NCBI GenBank assembly: GCA_020851635.1
Contig: JADZCJ010000089.1
Coordinates: 1-64,000, forward strand
DNA from: Anaerolineae bacterium
Lineage (GTDB): Bacteria; Chloroflexota; Anaerolineae; UBA4142; SHND01
Direction of reading: 5' to 3'
DNA length: 64,000 nucleotides
The notes under the pieces are model-generated. The model was not told where the DNA came from. It searched no databases and was given only the letters and a program-made list of their open reading frames with translations. This document shows, piece by piece, positions 46,040-55,522 of the stretch. A program made the position numbers and the translations under genes. The stretch's first letter is position 1, and the number at the start of each line of letters is the position of its first letter.

Positions 46040-47128
46040 CTATGCAGGCGGATACCGTTCCATCCACTCGTTGTCCGCGCTATATAACTCGCCCTTGAAT
46101 TGAGAATACAGGTCTATCGCGACTTGTTCCACAACGTCTGCCATGTCCAGGTTTTCGATCCACGTCTGCGGAATCGCCTCCTTGCCCAGCGTCAGCCCGA
46201 GTATATTCCCGGTGACCGCGCCCGTGCTGTCACAATCGCCGCTGTGATTGACCGCCGCAAGCACGCCGGCGCGAAAATCGCGCGGATACGAAAGCGCACA
46301 ATACAACGCAATCGCCAATGTTTCTTCCCCTACCCATGCCTCGCCCAACGATTCGACGCGTTCCGGCGTGGGTGCGCCCTCTTTTACCTTTGCGACAGCT
46401 CGCTGAATCGCGCCAAGACACTCTTGATGACCTTGCCAGCGTTCGAGCATCACCACCGTCTCGTCAATCGCCTGTGGCAGTGATTCGCCTTGCGCGAGCA
46501 GCGCCAGGATGGCAGCCAGACACCCGGCGGACAGATAACCGCTGGGATGCCCATGCGTGAGCGCAGCCGCTTGACACCCAACCTCGAACGCCAGCGCGGC
46601 ATCGTCTGCATAAACCAGACCAACGGGCGCGACGCGCATGACGCCCCCGCATCTCTTGCGGTCGTTCAGTGGTCGGTCAACCGTGCCATATTTTCCACTC
46701 TCGAGCGAGTTGATGCACGCCTTTCCCGGCGCGCGGCGGACAAAAAGTCCTTTTTGCCTCATGAGCCAGCCGTGCTCTACATCATAAATCCCAAAATTTG
46801 TGGGGAACTCGCGCGGTGTCAAGCCCTGAGTTTTGAGCCAGCGCAAATACGATTGATACAGGAGCGGGAGCCGCGCGCCGCCAATCCCTTTGAGCATCTC
46901 TCGCTGTCGCGCGCGCAACAGCCCCTCCGCCGTAAAGAGGGTCATTTGTGTATCATCGGTAAAGTGTCCTTTGCCGTCCGCGCTTTTGACATAGGTTTGA
47001 ACGCCATCCGGTCCATAACGCATCCGGATCGCGCCGATAGAATCAAATTCGATGGGCGCGCCCAGCGCGTCACCGACTGCGCCGCCCAAGAGACAACCGA
47101 CATAATGATCGAGTTCGAGCTCAAGCAT
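46040..47128 (-). CDS. ADP-ribosylglycohydrolase family protein
   Basis: 362 residues. GCLLGGAVGDALGAPIEF at about 11-28, first metal motif TDDT at 57-60, and second motif GDCDSTGAVTGNILG near 300 form the di-Mg site. Enzymes of this family remove ADP-ribose from arginine or from other adducts, or act on related N-glycosides. Here the partner target is unknown; the gene stands alone, divergent from the FAD oxidoreductase. Confidence 0.9.
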   Translation of the reverse strand: MLELELDHYVGCLLGGAVGDALGAPIEFDSIGAIRMRYGPDGVQTYVKSADGKGHFTDDTQMTLFTAEGLLRARQREMLKGIGGARLPLLYQSYLRWLKTQGLTPREFPTNFGIYDVEHGWLMRQKGLFVRRAPGKACINSLESGKYGTVDRPLNDRKRCGGVMRVAPVGLVYADDAALAFEVGCQAAALTHGHPSGYLSAGCLAAILALLAQGESLPQAIDETVVMLERWQGHQECLGAIQRAVAKVKEGAPTPERVESLGEAWVGEETLAIALYCALSYPRDFRAGVLAAVNHSGDCDSTGAVTGNILGLTLGKEAIPQTWIENLDMADVVEQVAIDLYSQFKGELYSADNEWMERYPPA

Positions 47129-47202
47129 AGCACTCCTTACTTGTCAAAACCAACCGACCAAGTATATCCCGCTTGCGCCGGAAAACAATTCGACAATTTA
47201 CA

Positions 47203-47231
47203 TTGCAGTTGTGCTTGAAACTGTGTACAAT
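47203..47231 (+). promoter_or_regulatory. Sigma-70-like promoter for FAD oxidoreductase
   Basis: TTGCAG at 47203-47208 and TACAAT at 47226-47231 with a 17-bp spacer, 40 bases before the start codon. Confidence 0.55.
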
Positions 47232-47270
47232 TGCACCGCTTGAATTTTCGAGGGAGACGGCAGAGACAAC

Positions 47271-48425
47271 ATGTTATCAACGGCAGACATCGTAATCATC
47301 GGCGGCGGATGCATGGGTTCCAGTCTGGCATACCACCTCGCCACGCGAAACGCGGGCAGCATCCTGCTGCTCGAACGCGAAAAGTTTCTGGCAATGGGCT
47401 CGACGGGACGCAATGCCGGGGGCGTGCGTTATCAGTTCTCGACCCCTGTCAATATTCAGCTTTCTATCTATTCGCTCGACATTATTTCGCGGTTTGAAGA
47501 GCTTTTTGGCATCTCGGCGGAATATCGTCCGCTCGGCTATTTGTTTCTCTTGACGACGCCCGGACAGATGGCGTTGTTCAAAAAAAATATTGCGCTGCAG
47601 CAATCGCTCGGCGTGCATGACGTGCGCGGCTTGACGGTGGACGAGATTCACGCGCTCGCGCCCCTGGTGAATCTGGAAGGGGTGCTTGGCGGGAGCATCT
47701 GCCCGCGCGACGGCACGGCGGACCCTTATACCGTGACGCAGACGTTTGCGAGTCAAGCCCGGCAATTGGGCGCACAGATCGAGACCGACACGAATGTTCT
47801 TGCGATCGAAAAGCAAAATGGAGGCGGGTTCAAGGTGATTACCGGCAAGGGCGACATCGCGACGCCGCGCGTGGTCAACTGCGCGGGTCCGTGGGCAAGC
47901 AAGATCGGCAAAATGGTGGGACTGGATATTCCCATCGTGCCGCTGCGCCGTCAATTTTTCAACACTGACGAAATCCCCCAAATTCCGCGCAATCACCCGT
48001 TTGTGATTGAATTTGAGACGTCACTCTATTTTCATCCCGACCATCCCGGGCTTTTGGTGGGCATGTCGAATCGCAACGAGACGCCGGGCGAGACGTATGC
48101 GATTGACGAGGAATTTCATCTGGAAACGCTGGAACGCGCCATCTATCGGCTGCCGTTATTGGAAAATGCGCGCGTGGTCAAACAGCTGGCGGGCTTGTAT
48201 GAAGCGACGCCGGACGCGCATCCGATCTTGGGACAAGCGCGCGACCTGCCGGGCTTTTATATCTGCGCCGGCTTTTCGGGTCACGGTTTTCAACATTCGC
48301 CGGGAGCAGGCAAAGTGATGAGCGAGATCTTGCTGGACGGGACGTCAAAAACTGTGGACGTTTCGATGCTGGATTTGGAACGGTTCCGCGAGGGTCGCGC
48401 CATCGTGGAACAGAACGTGGTTTGA
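47271..48425 (+). CDS. FAD-dependent amino-acid/sarcosine oxidase-like protein
   Basis: 384 residues of the DAO family. N-terminal dinucleotide motif VIIGGGCMGSSLAYHLA, the GRNAGGVRYQFSTPVN segment shared with sarcosine/glycine oxidase and dimethylglycine dehydrogenase, and the C-terminal PDAHPILGQARDLPGFYIC with GFSGHGFQHSPGAGK. It oxidises a secondary or tertiary amine, most likely. cinA follows after 19 bp, so they may share a transcript. Confidence 0.88.
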   Translation: MLSTADIVIIGGGCMGSSLAYHLATRNAGSILLLEREKFLAMGSTGRNAGGVRYQFSTPVNIQLSIYSLDIISRFEELFGISAEYRPLGYLFLLTTPGQMALFKKNIALQQSLGVHDVRGLTVDEIHALAPLVNLEGVLGGSICPRDGTADPYTVTQTFASQARQLGAQIETDTNVLAIEKQNGGGFKVITGKGDIATPRVVNCAGPWASKIGKMVGLDIPIVPLRRQFFNTDEIPQIPRNHPFVIEFETSLYFHPDHPGLLVGMSNRNETPGETYAIDEEFHLETLERAIYRLPLLENARVVKQLAGLYEATPDAHPILGQARDLPGFYICAGFSGHGFQHSPGAGKVMSEILLDGTSKTVDVSMLDLERFREGRAIVEQNVV

Positions 48426-48444
48426 AAAATACTCTGGGGTTTGT

Positions 48445-49623
48445 ATGCGCGCAGAAATCATTTCGATTGGCACGGAACTGCTGCTTGGCGAAATCATTGA
48501 CACGAACGCGGCGTGGCTGGCGCAGCAGCTGGCGGCGAGCGGGGTGGATGTCTATTTTCGGACGACGGTGGGCGACAATGTGGCGCGCATTGCAACTGCG
48601 ATCCAAATCGGGCTGGGGCGCGCCGATGTGATTATCACAACGGGCGGGCTGGGACCGACGGTGGACGACATGACGCGCGAAGCGGTTGCCCGCGCAGTCG
48701 GTGTGCCGTTGACGCTCAGCGACGAACTGGTCGAGCAGGTTCGCGCGCACTTTGCCAAATGGGGTCGCACCATGAGCGGCAACAACGTCAAGCAGGCGTA
48801 TATTCCGCTGGGCGCAACGCCCATAGAGAATCCGGTCGGGACCGCGCCCTGTTTTATCGTCAATCATGACGGACATTTTGTTTTTGTCCTGCCCGGCGTG
48901 CCGCGCGAAATGAAATTTCTGACCGAATCGCGTGTGCTCCCCTGGCTGCGCGAGAGGATGGGTGAGAACGGCTCGATCATTCTCTCCAAGATTCTGCGGA
49001 CCTGCGCGATCGGGGAAAGCCAGGTTGACGAAAAAATCGCCGATCTGGAAACGGAAAGCAATCCGACCGTGGGTCTCGCCGCACATGCGGGACAGACCGA
49101 TGTCCGCATCACCGCCAAGGCAGCCACGCGTGCAGAGGCGGAAAAACTGATTGCCGAGATGGAAGCGCGCGTGCGCGAACGGCTGGGCGATTGGATTTAC
49201 GGGGTGGGCGACGAATCTGTCGAGCAGGTGATTGCGCGGCTGTTGACGGCGCGGCAAAAATCCCTTGCGATTGCCGAATCCAACACCGGGGGCAGACTTG
49301 CCGAGCGGTTGGGCGCGACCCCCGAAGCGTTGAAAATCACGAGCAAACTGCTGCAGGTGACGGATGACCAGGTGACCAAAGCGTACGCCGATCAGGTGGC
49401 GAATGCGCTGCGCGCGTCCGGGGGGGCGGATATTGCTTTGGCGATCGTGAGCACGATGGGCAACCAGGACATGTATCTGACAGATACGGGCAAAACCTGG
49501 ATTGCGATTGCGACCTCCGATAACCTCAAGAGTTACAGCTATCCCGTGGGCGGGATGGGCGAATCGGCACAAACGTGGACGGCGGTGCGCGCGTTGGATA
49601 TTCTGCGGCGCGCCTTGTTGTAA
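48445..49623 (+). CDS. cinA: CinA-family protein with divergent C-terminal domain
   Basis: 392 residues. The N-terminal MoCF/COG1058 domain is well kept: AEIISIGTELLLGEIIDTNA, ITTGGLGPTVDDMTREAVA, LPGVPREMKFLTE; this domain has ADP-ribose pyrophosphatase activity in characterised CinA. The C-terminal part corresponds to the nicotinamide-mononucleotide deamidase (PncC) domain but reads AESNTGGRLAERL where AESCTGG is usual, and the conserved tail GxxYSNxxK and the Gly-Pro loop are not evident. Deamidase activity is therefore doubtful. Confidence 0.88.
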   Translation: MRAEIISIGTELLLGEIIDTNAAWLAQQLAASGVDVYFRTTVGDNVARIATAIQIGLGRADVIITTGGLGPTVDDMTREAVARAVGVPLTLSDELVEQVRAHFAKWGRTMSGNNVKQAYIPLGATPIENPVGTAPCFIVNHDGHFVFVLPGVPREMKFLTESRVLPWLRERMGENGSIILSKILRTCAIGESQVDEKIADLETESNPTVGLAAHAGQTDVRITAKAATRAEAEKLIAEMEARVRERLGDWIYGVGDESVEQVIARLLTARQKSLAIAESNTGGRLAERLGATPEALKITSKLLQVTDDQVTKAYADQVANALRASGGADIALAIVSTMGNQDMYLTDTGKTWIAIATSDNLKSYSYPVGGMGESAQTWTAVRALDILRRALL

Positions 49624-49673
49624 ACCCAGCAACCGCATAGACGCGAGAGGGTCGTTTCGCCGGGGAATTTGTG

Positions 49674-49781
49674 ATGGACACGGCGAGTTTTATTCTGGGA
49701 ATCATGGTCGGCGTCGCCATCGCAGGGATGGCGTTTGCGCTGACGATCCTGTTGTTCCCGCGCTTGTTTCGCAGCCGGTGA
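49674..49781 (+). CDS. Small single-span membrane protein, 35 aa
   Basis: ATG 49674 (GTG 49671 possible) to TGA 49781: MDTASFILGIMVGVAIAGMA then FALTILLFPRLFRSR. One transmembrane helix with a short basic C-terminus, in cytoplasm by the positive-inside rule. It lies in the gap between cinA and the aminotransferase, same strand. Too short to identify; could be chance, but the hydrophobic-then-basic composition is gene-like. Confidence 0.45.
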   Translation: MDTASFILGIMVGVAIAGMAFALTILLFPRLFRSR

Positions 49782-49813
49782 GCCGTATCAAACTATAAAC
49801 GCAAGGAGTCTAC

Positions 49814-50749
49814 ATGGCAGAATCTACGATTTTTCCAACGGTCTGGTTCGACGGAAAATTGGCGCCGCTCGAAAGCGCAACGATCAATATCACTCAAATG
49901 GGTCCGGCGAGCGTCTCTTCGGTGTTTGAAGGAATTCGCGCATACCAGAACCCGACGACCAAGGCGCTGAATATCTTTCAACTCGACGCGCACCTGAAAC
50001 GCTTTTTGCAATCCATCCGCCTGGTGCGTCTGGAATGTGACTATACCTTTGATCAACTGCGCGAGGCGGTGGTGAGTCTGGTGCGCGAAAATGACCCCGC
50101 CGCCGATGTGTATATTCGCCCGTTTGCGTATGCGGAATCCACCACTTTTGGCGCGGCGACGAGCAAGATCGCGCATGTGGTTATTCACGTGACCGACTGG
50201 GACTCGAAACTCAAGACGGACGTCGTGAGCCATTCGGCGGTGAGCTCGTGGGCGCGTTTGACCGACAACCAGATGGCGCCGCGCGTCAAGGCGAGCGCCA
50301 ATTATCTCAATTCGCGCTATGCGAGCGAAGAGGCAAAACGCAACGGATACGACCACGCGATTCTGTTGACGCCGCAGGGCAAGGTCGCCGAAGGTCCGGG
50401 CATGTGTCTGATGCTGGCGCGCGACGGCAAGCTCATTACGCCCGCGGTGACGAGCGGCATATTGGAAAGCATCACGCGCGAGACAGTGCTCCAACTGGCG
50501 CGCCAAGCGTTGGACCTCTCCGTGACCGAACGCGAGGTGGACCGCACGGAATTATACACGGCGGACGAGGCGTTCTTTTGCGGCACAGGCATCGAAGTCG
50601 TGCCGATCGTGACGGTTGACCGGCTGCCGTTGGGCGACGGCAAACCGGGTCCGATTTCGACCAGGATGCGAGACTGTTATCACGATGTGGTGCGCGGCAT
50701 TGAAACGGGCTACGAGAGCTGGAGGACGGTTGTAAATCACGAGGACTGA
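49814..50749 (+). CDS. ilvE: Branched-chain amino acid aminotransferase
   Basis: 311 residues, fold type IV PLP enzyme. The Schiff-base lysine lies in RVKASANYLNSRYAS. SVFEGIRAYQ, GYDHAILLTPQGKVAEGPG, and TRETVLQLARQALDLSVTER are diagnostic of the IlvE group. It moves amino groups between 2-oxoglutarate and Val, Leu or Ile. Where most have EGPGMNxF, this has MCLM, a small difference. GGAG lies 8 bases before the start. A strong hairpin follows the stop. Confidence 0.93.
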   Translation: MAESTIFPTVWFDGKLAPLESATINITQMGPASVSSVFEGIRAYQNPTTKALNIFQLDAHLKRFLQSIRLVRLECDYTFDQLREAVVSLVRENDPAADVYIRPFAYAESTTFGAATSKIAHVVIHVTDWDSKLKTDVVSHSAVSSWARLTDNQMAPRVKASANYLNSRYASEEAKRNGYDHAILLTPQGKVAEGPGMCLMLARDGKLITPAVTSGILESITRETVLQLARQALDLSVTEREVDRTELYTADEAFFCGTGIEVVPIVTVDRLPLGDGKPGPISTRMRDCYHDVVRGIETGYESWRTVVNHED

Positions 50750-50753
50750 GCGG

Positions 50754-50797
50754 CCAAGACAGAGGACAGAGAATCAAAACTCTGTCCTCTGTCTTGG
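50754..50797. terminator. Perfect 18-bp stem after ilvE
   Basis: CCAAGACAGAGGACAGAG and CTCTGTCCTCTGTCTTGG pair without mismatch around AATCAAAA. No T-run follows, so it may act as an mRNA-stabilising hairpin or attenuator instead of a classical terminator. Confidence 0.6.
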
Positions 50798-50813
50798 TAT
50801 CTCGACACTGGCT

Positions 50814-51776
50814 ATGTCACTGGGAATGTTGTTTTCATTTGGCGCGGCGTTGATCTGGGCGACGACCAGTTTGATGGTCAAGGCGAACGCCGGGCGCGTT
50901 GATACGCTTTCGTTTAATGCGTTCCGCGTGGTTGTGGCGGGCATATTCTTTTTGGCGCTGGCGCCGTTCTTTGGCGGCGTCGGACTGATCGTCGGAATGG
51001 GTCTGCCCACGTTTCTTGCAATCAGCGCATCGGTGGTTTTGGGGTTTTGTGTCGGCGACACGGTCTATTTTTGGAGCATGACCAAGATCGGCGCATCGCG
51101 CACGATGCCGATTTCGGGTGTCTTTCCCGTTTTCACCTGGCTGCTGGCTGTGCCGATATTGGGAGAAGCGATCACGATTCCTGCCGTCATTGGCACGGCG
51201 CTGGTCATCGTCGCGTTATTCCTGCTGGCACACGAACGTCCCGCAGAAATCGCCGAATCGAATGACATGTTGATCACTCCACCGGAGGACGGCACGCCTC
51301 CCGGAGGCATCACGCTGCGCACGCGATACCTTGCCATTGGAGCCGCGCTCCTGGCAGCGTTCATGTGGGCGCTCGCAACCACGCTGCTGCGTCTCGCGAT
51401 TCAATTTCAAGAAGCAACCACACTCTACGAGACCCTGCAACAGTCTGTCATGTTGGGCGCGCTGCGCATGGGCGTTGCGACAGTCGTTCTGGTGCCCATG
51501 GCGACCCTCGCCAGGAGCCGCAAGGTGTGGAATGTGTATCGGGGTCCCAAACTGCCCGGTCTGGTCGCGCTGAGCATCTACAGCACGGGGATCGGGAGTC
51601 TGGTTTTTGTCATGGGGGTCGCGCTGGCGGGCGCGGCGCGCGCCGCGCTGGTGAATGCGGCTTCGCCGTTGATAGGCGTGGCCTTTTCGTGGCTGTTTTT
51701 GCGCGAACCGATGACGCGCCGCATCTGGGTTGGCACGGGGCTGGCGCTGGCGGGGGTGTGGTTGGTGTTGAGTTAG
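50814..51776 (+). CDS. EamA-family (drug/metabolite) transporter
   Basis: 320 residues, ten predicted helices in two EamA halves: LFSFGAALIWATTSLMVKAN and ASRTMPISGVFPVFTWLLAVP in the first, MWALATTLLRLAIQFQEA and ARAALVNAASPLIGVAFSWLFL in the second. An exporter or importer of small metabolites; substrate unknown. Its stop overlaps the stop of the convergent gene by three bases. Confidence 0.9.
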   Translation: MSLGMLFSFGAALIWATTSLMVKANAGRVDTLSFNAFRVVVAGIFFLALAPFFGGVGLIVGMGLPTFLAISASVVLGFCVGDTVYFWSMTKIGASRTMPISGVFPVFTWLLAVPILGEAITIPAVIGTALVIVALFLLAHERPAEIAESNDMLITPPEDGTPPGGITLRTRYLAIGAALLAAFMWALATTLLRLAIQFQEATTLYETLQQSVMLGALRMGVATVVLVPMATLARSRKVWNVYRGPKLPGLVALSIYSTGIGSLVFVMGVALAGAARAALVNAASPLIGVAFSWLFLREPMTRRIWVGTGLALAGVWLVLS

Positions 51777-52819
51777 CGCATTTCGGATATCACGATAGGG
51801 ACCGCGCATTTTGCTGATTCACTCGCGGCGAGCGTCGCCGCCAACGTCCTTGCCCCCTCTTGCGCGCTGACAATGGGCTTCTCTCCGCGAATCACGCGAC
51901 AAAAATGTTCCAGCTGCGAGACGAGCGCGTCGTTGCGTCGGACCTCGATGCGTTGTTGGAGCAATGGCTGATGCCAACCCGGAGTTACCGATGCGGGATA
52001 CTGCCACAAGGTCATGGATGGAAAGGCGAACGAGCCGCGCGTGCCCATGAAATGATAACAGTCTTGCGGGTAATTGGGATAGACGGAGTTTTCGCCGGTC
52101 GTCATTTCATACGACCACGGCGCGGGCACGGTGTCAGAAACGAGGACCGTGCCGACCGCGCCATTTTCGAATTGCAGCGTGAGCGCGGCAGTGTCCTCAA
52201 CCTGAAATTCGCGCACGCGAGAACTCGCCGCCGCATAAACGCTCTCTATTTCGCCGCAGATAAAACGCAAATTGTCCAGATCGTGAATCAAGTTGATGAG
52301 AATGGGACCGCCGCCGGGTTCGCGACGCCAGCGCACATAAAAATAATCGTCGGGTTTGTACAAGGTGAACATTGCCGAGACCGCGACGAGTTTGCCAAGC
52401 TCGCCGCTTGAAACGATGGCTTGCGCTTTTTGGACCATCGCGTTGTGACGGCGGTGATGTCCCACCAGCACGCGGATGCCGTATCGTTCGGCAGATTGGA
52501 TGATCTGTTCCGCCTCTGCAAGCGTGGAAGCGATGGGTTTTTCAATCAGGAGATGAACGCCGCGTTCCGCACAGGTGATTGCAAGCGATGCGTGCAGAGT
52601 GGTGGGCGCGGCGATGATTGCGCCGTCGAGATTTTGCTCCGCCAGCAGGTGTTCAATGTTGGGATAGAACCGGGTATTGTATTGGCGGGCGATTTCGCGC
52701 ACCGTCGAATTTTCGTCGCAAATGGCGGCGAGCTCGCAATCGGAATTGCAAGCAACCAGCTCGATGTGTTTTTTACCGATCAACCCCGCGCCGATGACGG
52801 CAATCTTGAGACGTGACAT
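51773..52819 (-). CDS. Gfo/Idh/MocA-family oxidoreductase
   Basis: 348 residues. N-terminal Rossmann motif KIAVIGAGLIGKKHIELVA, the EKP catalytic lysine in LLIEKPIASTLAEAEQII, and the C-terminal domain with RREPGGGPILINLIHDLDNLRFI. The His in the HD(L)D segment is the expected general acid. NAD(P)-dependent oxidation or reduction of a sugar, inositol or related hydroxyl. Likely part of the adjacent sugar pathway with the isomerase-like gene upstream (79 bp). Confidence 0.9.
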   Translation of the reverse strand: MSRLKIAVIGAGLIGKKHIELVACNSDCELAAICDENSTVREIARQYNTRFYPNIEHLLAEQNLDGAIIAAPTTLHASLAITCAERGVHLLIEKPIASTLAEAEQIIQSAERYGIRVLVGHHRRHNAMVQKAQAIVSSGELGKLVAVSAMFTLYKPDDYFYVRWRREPGGGPILINLIHDLDNLRFICGEIESVYAAASSRVREFQVEDTAALTLQFENGAVGTVLVSDTVPAPWSYEMTTGENSVYPNYPQDCYHFMGTRGSFAFPSMTLWQYPASVTPGWHQPLLQQRIEVRRNDALVSQLEHFCRVIRGEKPIVSAQEGARTLAATLAASESAKCAVPIVISEMR

Positions 52820-52835
52820 GATGAGATTGGTTGTA

Positions 52836-52880
52836 CAACAAAAGGGCAAAAGCGGGAACTCCACTTTTGCCCTTTTGTTG
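52836..52880 (-). terminator. 17-bp stem downstream of the isomerase-like gene
   Basis: CAACAAAAGGGCAAAAG and CTTTTGCCCTTTTGTTG pair perfectly around an 11-nt loop in the gap between two minus-strand genes. It probably terminates or attenuates the upstream transcript. Confidence 0.7.
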
Positions 52881-52898
52881 TTTAGCTTGCCCCTGTCG

Positions 52899-54494
52899 CT
52901 AGACGTCTCCGCAGATCGAGACTTGCAAGCCCAATTCTTTCATCGCTGCCGCTTTGGCATACAACCCAAAACGCGCGGATTCGAGGTCGGGGGCATAAAC
53001 GACCTGGATATGATTCGATTTGTGCCGCGCCATCATCTGGTCGCGCGTGATGCCCTTTAGGACCGCGTGCATGATGGGCCACTGGGGCGTGGTAGACTGC
53101 CAGCGCGCCTGGGTCTCTGTCTCGGGCAGCGCCACCGCCTCCGCCAGCCCCGTATCGAAATTGAGCCGGTCATTGGCAACAAACACACGACTCCAAACGA
53201 CCCATCCCGGCTTGCTGACGCCTTTGAGGGTGCTTCCGCCGAGCGGAAAATACATAGGCGGCTGACGTTCGCCGCTCGCCCCGCGCCAGCCGTCAACAAA
53301 ATGGGCGGGAGGCGCGGCGCCCGAAATTTCCAAGAGCCAGACGAAATCGTCAATACCCTCTCCCGAATACTGCCCGCCCCAGCGAATGTCGTGCAGGGTC
53401 GTTTCCGGCGGATAGCCCATTTCGCGCCACAATTTGTGCGTGACGAGCGCATCCAGCCCCGCGCACTCGTCCACTTCGTTGAAATGTGGCAGCGCCCCGC
53501 CCGCATACAGTTCTTTGCCATCCTTGCCGCGCACGGCGGGTCGTTCCACGTTGTTCAACATGCCTTCGACGAGGTCCGAGGCGCACGTCATGTCCTTTAA
53601 CCCCTGCTGGTATTGGATGCCGATGGTGGCACAACCGAACGCGTCCGCGATCCGCATCGCCGCAATATACATTTTGCACTGGTTCAAGACCTGCGCCGGG
53701 GTCAGGTCAACCGCTTCATCCGGACCAAATTGAAACTTGATACCGCGTTCGACGAGCCAATCGAATACGGCGCGCGCTTCCGAGTCCGTCACGGTCCGCA
53801 TCTCTGCGACCAGCGCCGATTGAGAGAGGCGTTCTTTGAATACGCCGGTCGCATGAAGCAATTCATCGGGAATGATCGCGTTATACATGCCCATGCAACC
53901 TTCATCAAATACGCCCATGATCGCTTGCTCGGCGCGCAGCTGTCTGGCAAAGGTCTTGCCGAGTTTCAATGCGTCTGCGGGCGCCTCGTCCGTCTTGAAT
54001 TTGCGAACATGGGATTCATCGTGTTTCAGCGTTCCTTTTTTCAACCATCGTTTCAGACCATCGAGAAAAAAATCATCGTCGAAATTCTCGCTCCACAAGG
54101 TCGAGTATTTGACGCCGGCTTTGGTCAACGAGGCGTTGAGGTTTAGCAGCCCGACAAGCCCGGGCCATTGTCCGTTCCAATTTGCCACCGTAAGAATCGG
54201 TCCGCGATGTGCCATCAAACCGGCGAGCACATGATGCGAATATTGCCAAACAGCTTCGGCGACGATTACGGGCGCGTCGTGCGGGACCGAGCGGAATACC
54301 TTCATCCCATATCGTTGGCTGTCAATAAAGCCGTGACCCTTGTCCGCATCAAAGGGATGCGCGCGTTCGAGCTGCGCGCCCGATGCTGTGACAGCTTGAC
54401 GGACCCGGTCTTCCATTTCCTTTTGCGTTTGCCAACAGACCTGATTGGCAGAGAGCCGCAGATCACCGTTGGCGACAAGATAGACAGTTTGCAT
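52899..54494 (-). CDS. L-fucose/L-arabinose isomerase-like protein
   Basis: 531 residues, close to the length of fucose isomerase. [20 protein letters not shown] opens the N-terminal domain; [19 protein letters not shown] supplies the first metal acid, [17 protein letters not shown] the second and NHIQVVYA the C-terminal histidine, in the same order as the Mn-binding residues Glu/Asp/His of FucI. It likely interconverts an aldose and ketose. Exact sugar unknown. It is divergent from the short-chain dehydrogenase. Confidence 0.8.
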   Translation of the reverse strand: MQTVYLVANGDLRLSANQVCWQTQKEMEDRVRQAVTASGAQLERAHPFDADKGHGFIDSQRYGMKVFRSVPHDAPVIVAEAVWQYSHHVLAGLMAHRGPILTVANWNGQWPGLVGLLNLNASLTKAGVKYSTLWSENFDDDFFLDGLKRWLKKGTLKHDESHVRKFKTDEAPADALKLGKTFARQLRAEQAIMGVFDEGCMGMYNAIIPDELLHATGVFKERLSQSALVAEMRTVTDSEARAVFDWLVERGIKFQFGPDEAVDLTPAQVLNQCKMYIAAMRIADAFGCATIGIQYQQGLKDMTCASDLVEGMLNNVERPAVRGKDGKELYAGGALPHFNEVDECAGLDALVTHKLWREMGYPPETTLHDIRWGGQYSGEGIDDFVWLLEISGAAPPAHFVDGWRGASGERQPPMYFPLGGSTLKGVSKPGWVVWSRVFVANDRLNFDTGLAEAVALPETETQARWQSTTPQWPIMHAVLKGITRDQMMARHKSNHIQVVYAPDLESARFGLYAKAAAMKELGLQVSICGDV

Positions 54495-54560
54495 ACGATA
54501 CTCCGTTTCTTGCCGAAAAATTTATCGGGTCGCAGAAAAACCGGCTGCGAATGGAACCCA

Positions 54561-54588
54561 TTTACGATAACGCTGAATATACTATAAT
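54561..54588 (+). promoter_or_regulatory. Sigma-70-like promoter for the SDR gene
   Basis: TTTACG at 54561-54566 and TATAAT at 54583-54588 with a 16-bp spacer, 50 bases before the ATG. Confidence 0.6.
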
Positions 54589-54637
54589 CCGACGGCACAT
54601 TTGGAATCATTCACATTTTCATGACAGGAGTTTCGAG

Positions 54638-55432
54638 ATGACGGCATTGCTACGCAAGCAGGTGGCGCTGGTTACGGGTTCGACCTCGGGCATTGGTCGC
54701 GCGATTGCCATTCGTCTGGCGCAAGAGGGCGCGCGTGTGATGGTCACGGGACGACGCGCCGAATGGGGCGAGCGTGTGGTGGACGAAATTCGCGCGTCAG
54801 GCGGGACGGCGCAGTTCCTGGCGGCGGATATTTCTCGCGGCGAGGACGTGCGCCGACTGGTCGAGCAGACTGTCGCCACCCTGGGCGGTCTCGATCTGGT
54901 CGTCAACAACGCGGGGCTGATTCCCCGCCGCGCCGACGGCAGCTCGCCTGATGGACCGCTCCATCTGACCGAAGAAGCGTATTGGGACGAGCTTTACCAA
55001 ATCAGTCTCAAGTCCGTCTATTGGACAGCCAAGTACGCGATTCCCCATCTCCTTTCAAGCCAACACGCCTCGATCATTCATATTTCGTCGAATGTTGCGC
55101 TTCAGGGTTTTGGCGTGGACGTTTACAGCGCCATCAAGGGCGCGCTCGTGAGTCTCACGCGTTCGATGGCTGCCAGTTACGCACATCGTATTCGCGTCAA
55201 CTGTATCTGTCCCGGCGTAATCCTTGTCGAACGCAACAGTCCGATGTGGGATACGCACCCCGAAATGTACGAACAGTACGCGCGCGGCAGTTTTACACGC
55301 GTGGGCAAACCGGACGATATTGCGGACTGCGTCGCCTATCTGGCTGAGGCAGAGTTTGTGAGCGGCGCGGTCATGGTCGTGGACGGCGGCGCAAGCGTCA
55401 AGGCGCCCCCCTTGCCCTCCCCCGCCCGCTGA
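54638..55432 (+). CDS. Short-chain dehydrogenase/reductase
   Basis: 264 residues. TGSTSGIGRAIAIRLAQEGA is the NAD(P) motif, NNAG is in LDLVVNNAGLIP, and the catalytic Ser-Tyr-Lys appear as ISSNVAL and VYSAIKGAL. Classical SDR of the glucose/3-oxoacyl type, probably oxidising a sugar alcohol or lactone precursor in the same pathway as the neighbouring isomerase. ATG 54638 preceded by AGGAG; the 29 upstream codons in frame are dropped. Confidence 0.92.
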   Translation: MTALLRKQVALVTGSTSGIGRAIAIRLAQEGARVMVTGRRAEWGERVVDEIRASGGTAQFLAADISRGEDVRRLVEQTVATLGGLDLVVNNAGLIPRRADGSSPDGPLHLTEEAYWDELYQISLKSVYWTAKYAIPHLLSSQHASIIHISSNVALQGFGVDVYSAIKGALVSLTRSMAASYAHRIRVNCICPGVILVERNSPMWDTHPEMYEQYARGSFTRVGKPDDIADCVAYLAEAEFVSGAVMVVDGGASVKAPPLPSPAR

Positions 55433-55466
55433 GGGCAACACACCCGGGCGTGTCGCCCTCGAGGAC

Positions 55467-55493
55467 GGCGTAACGCGCGCGGCGCGTTACGCC
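55467..55493. terminator. GC-rich hairpin after the SDR gene
   Basis: GGCGTAACGCGC and GCGCGTTACGCC (12-bp perfect stem) around a 3-nt loop, between convergent genes. No T-run, so a weak terminator or processing hairpin. Confidence 0.5.
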
Positions 55494-55522
55494 GGGAGGA
55501 GCAGGAAAAATGGCGCGTCAAA

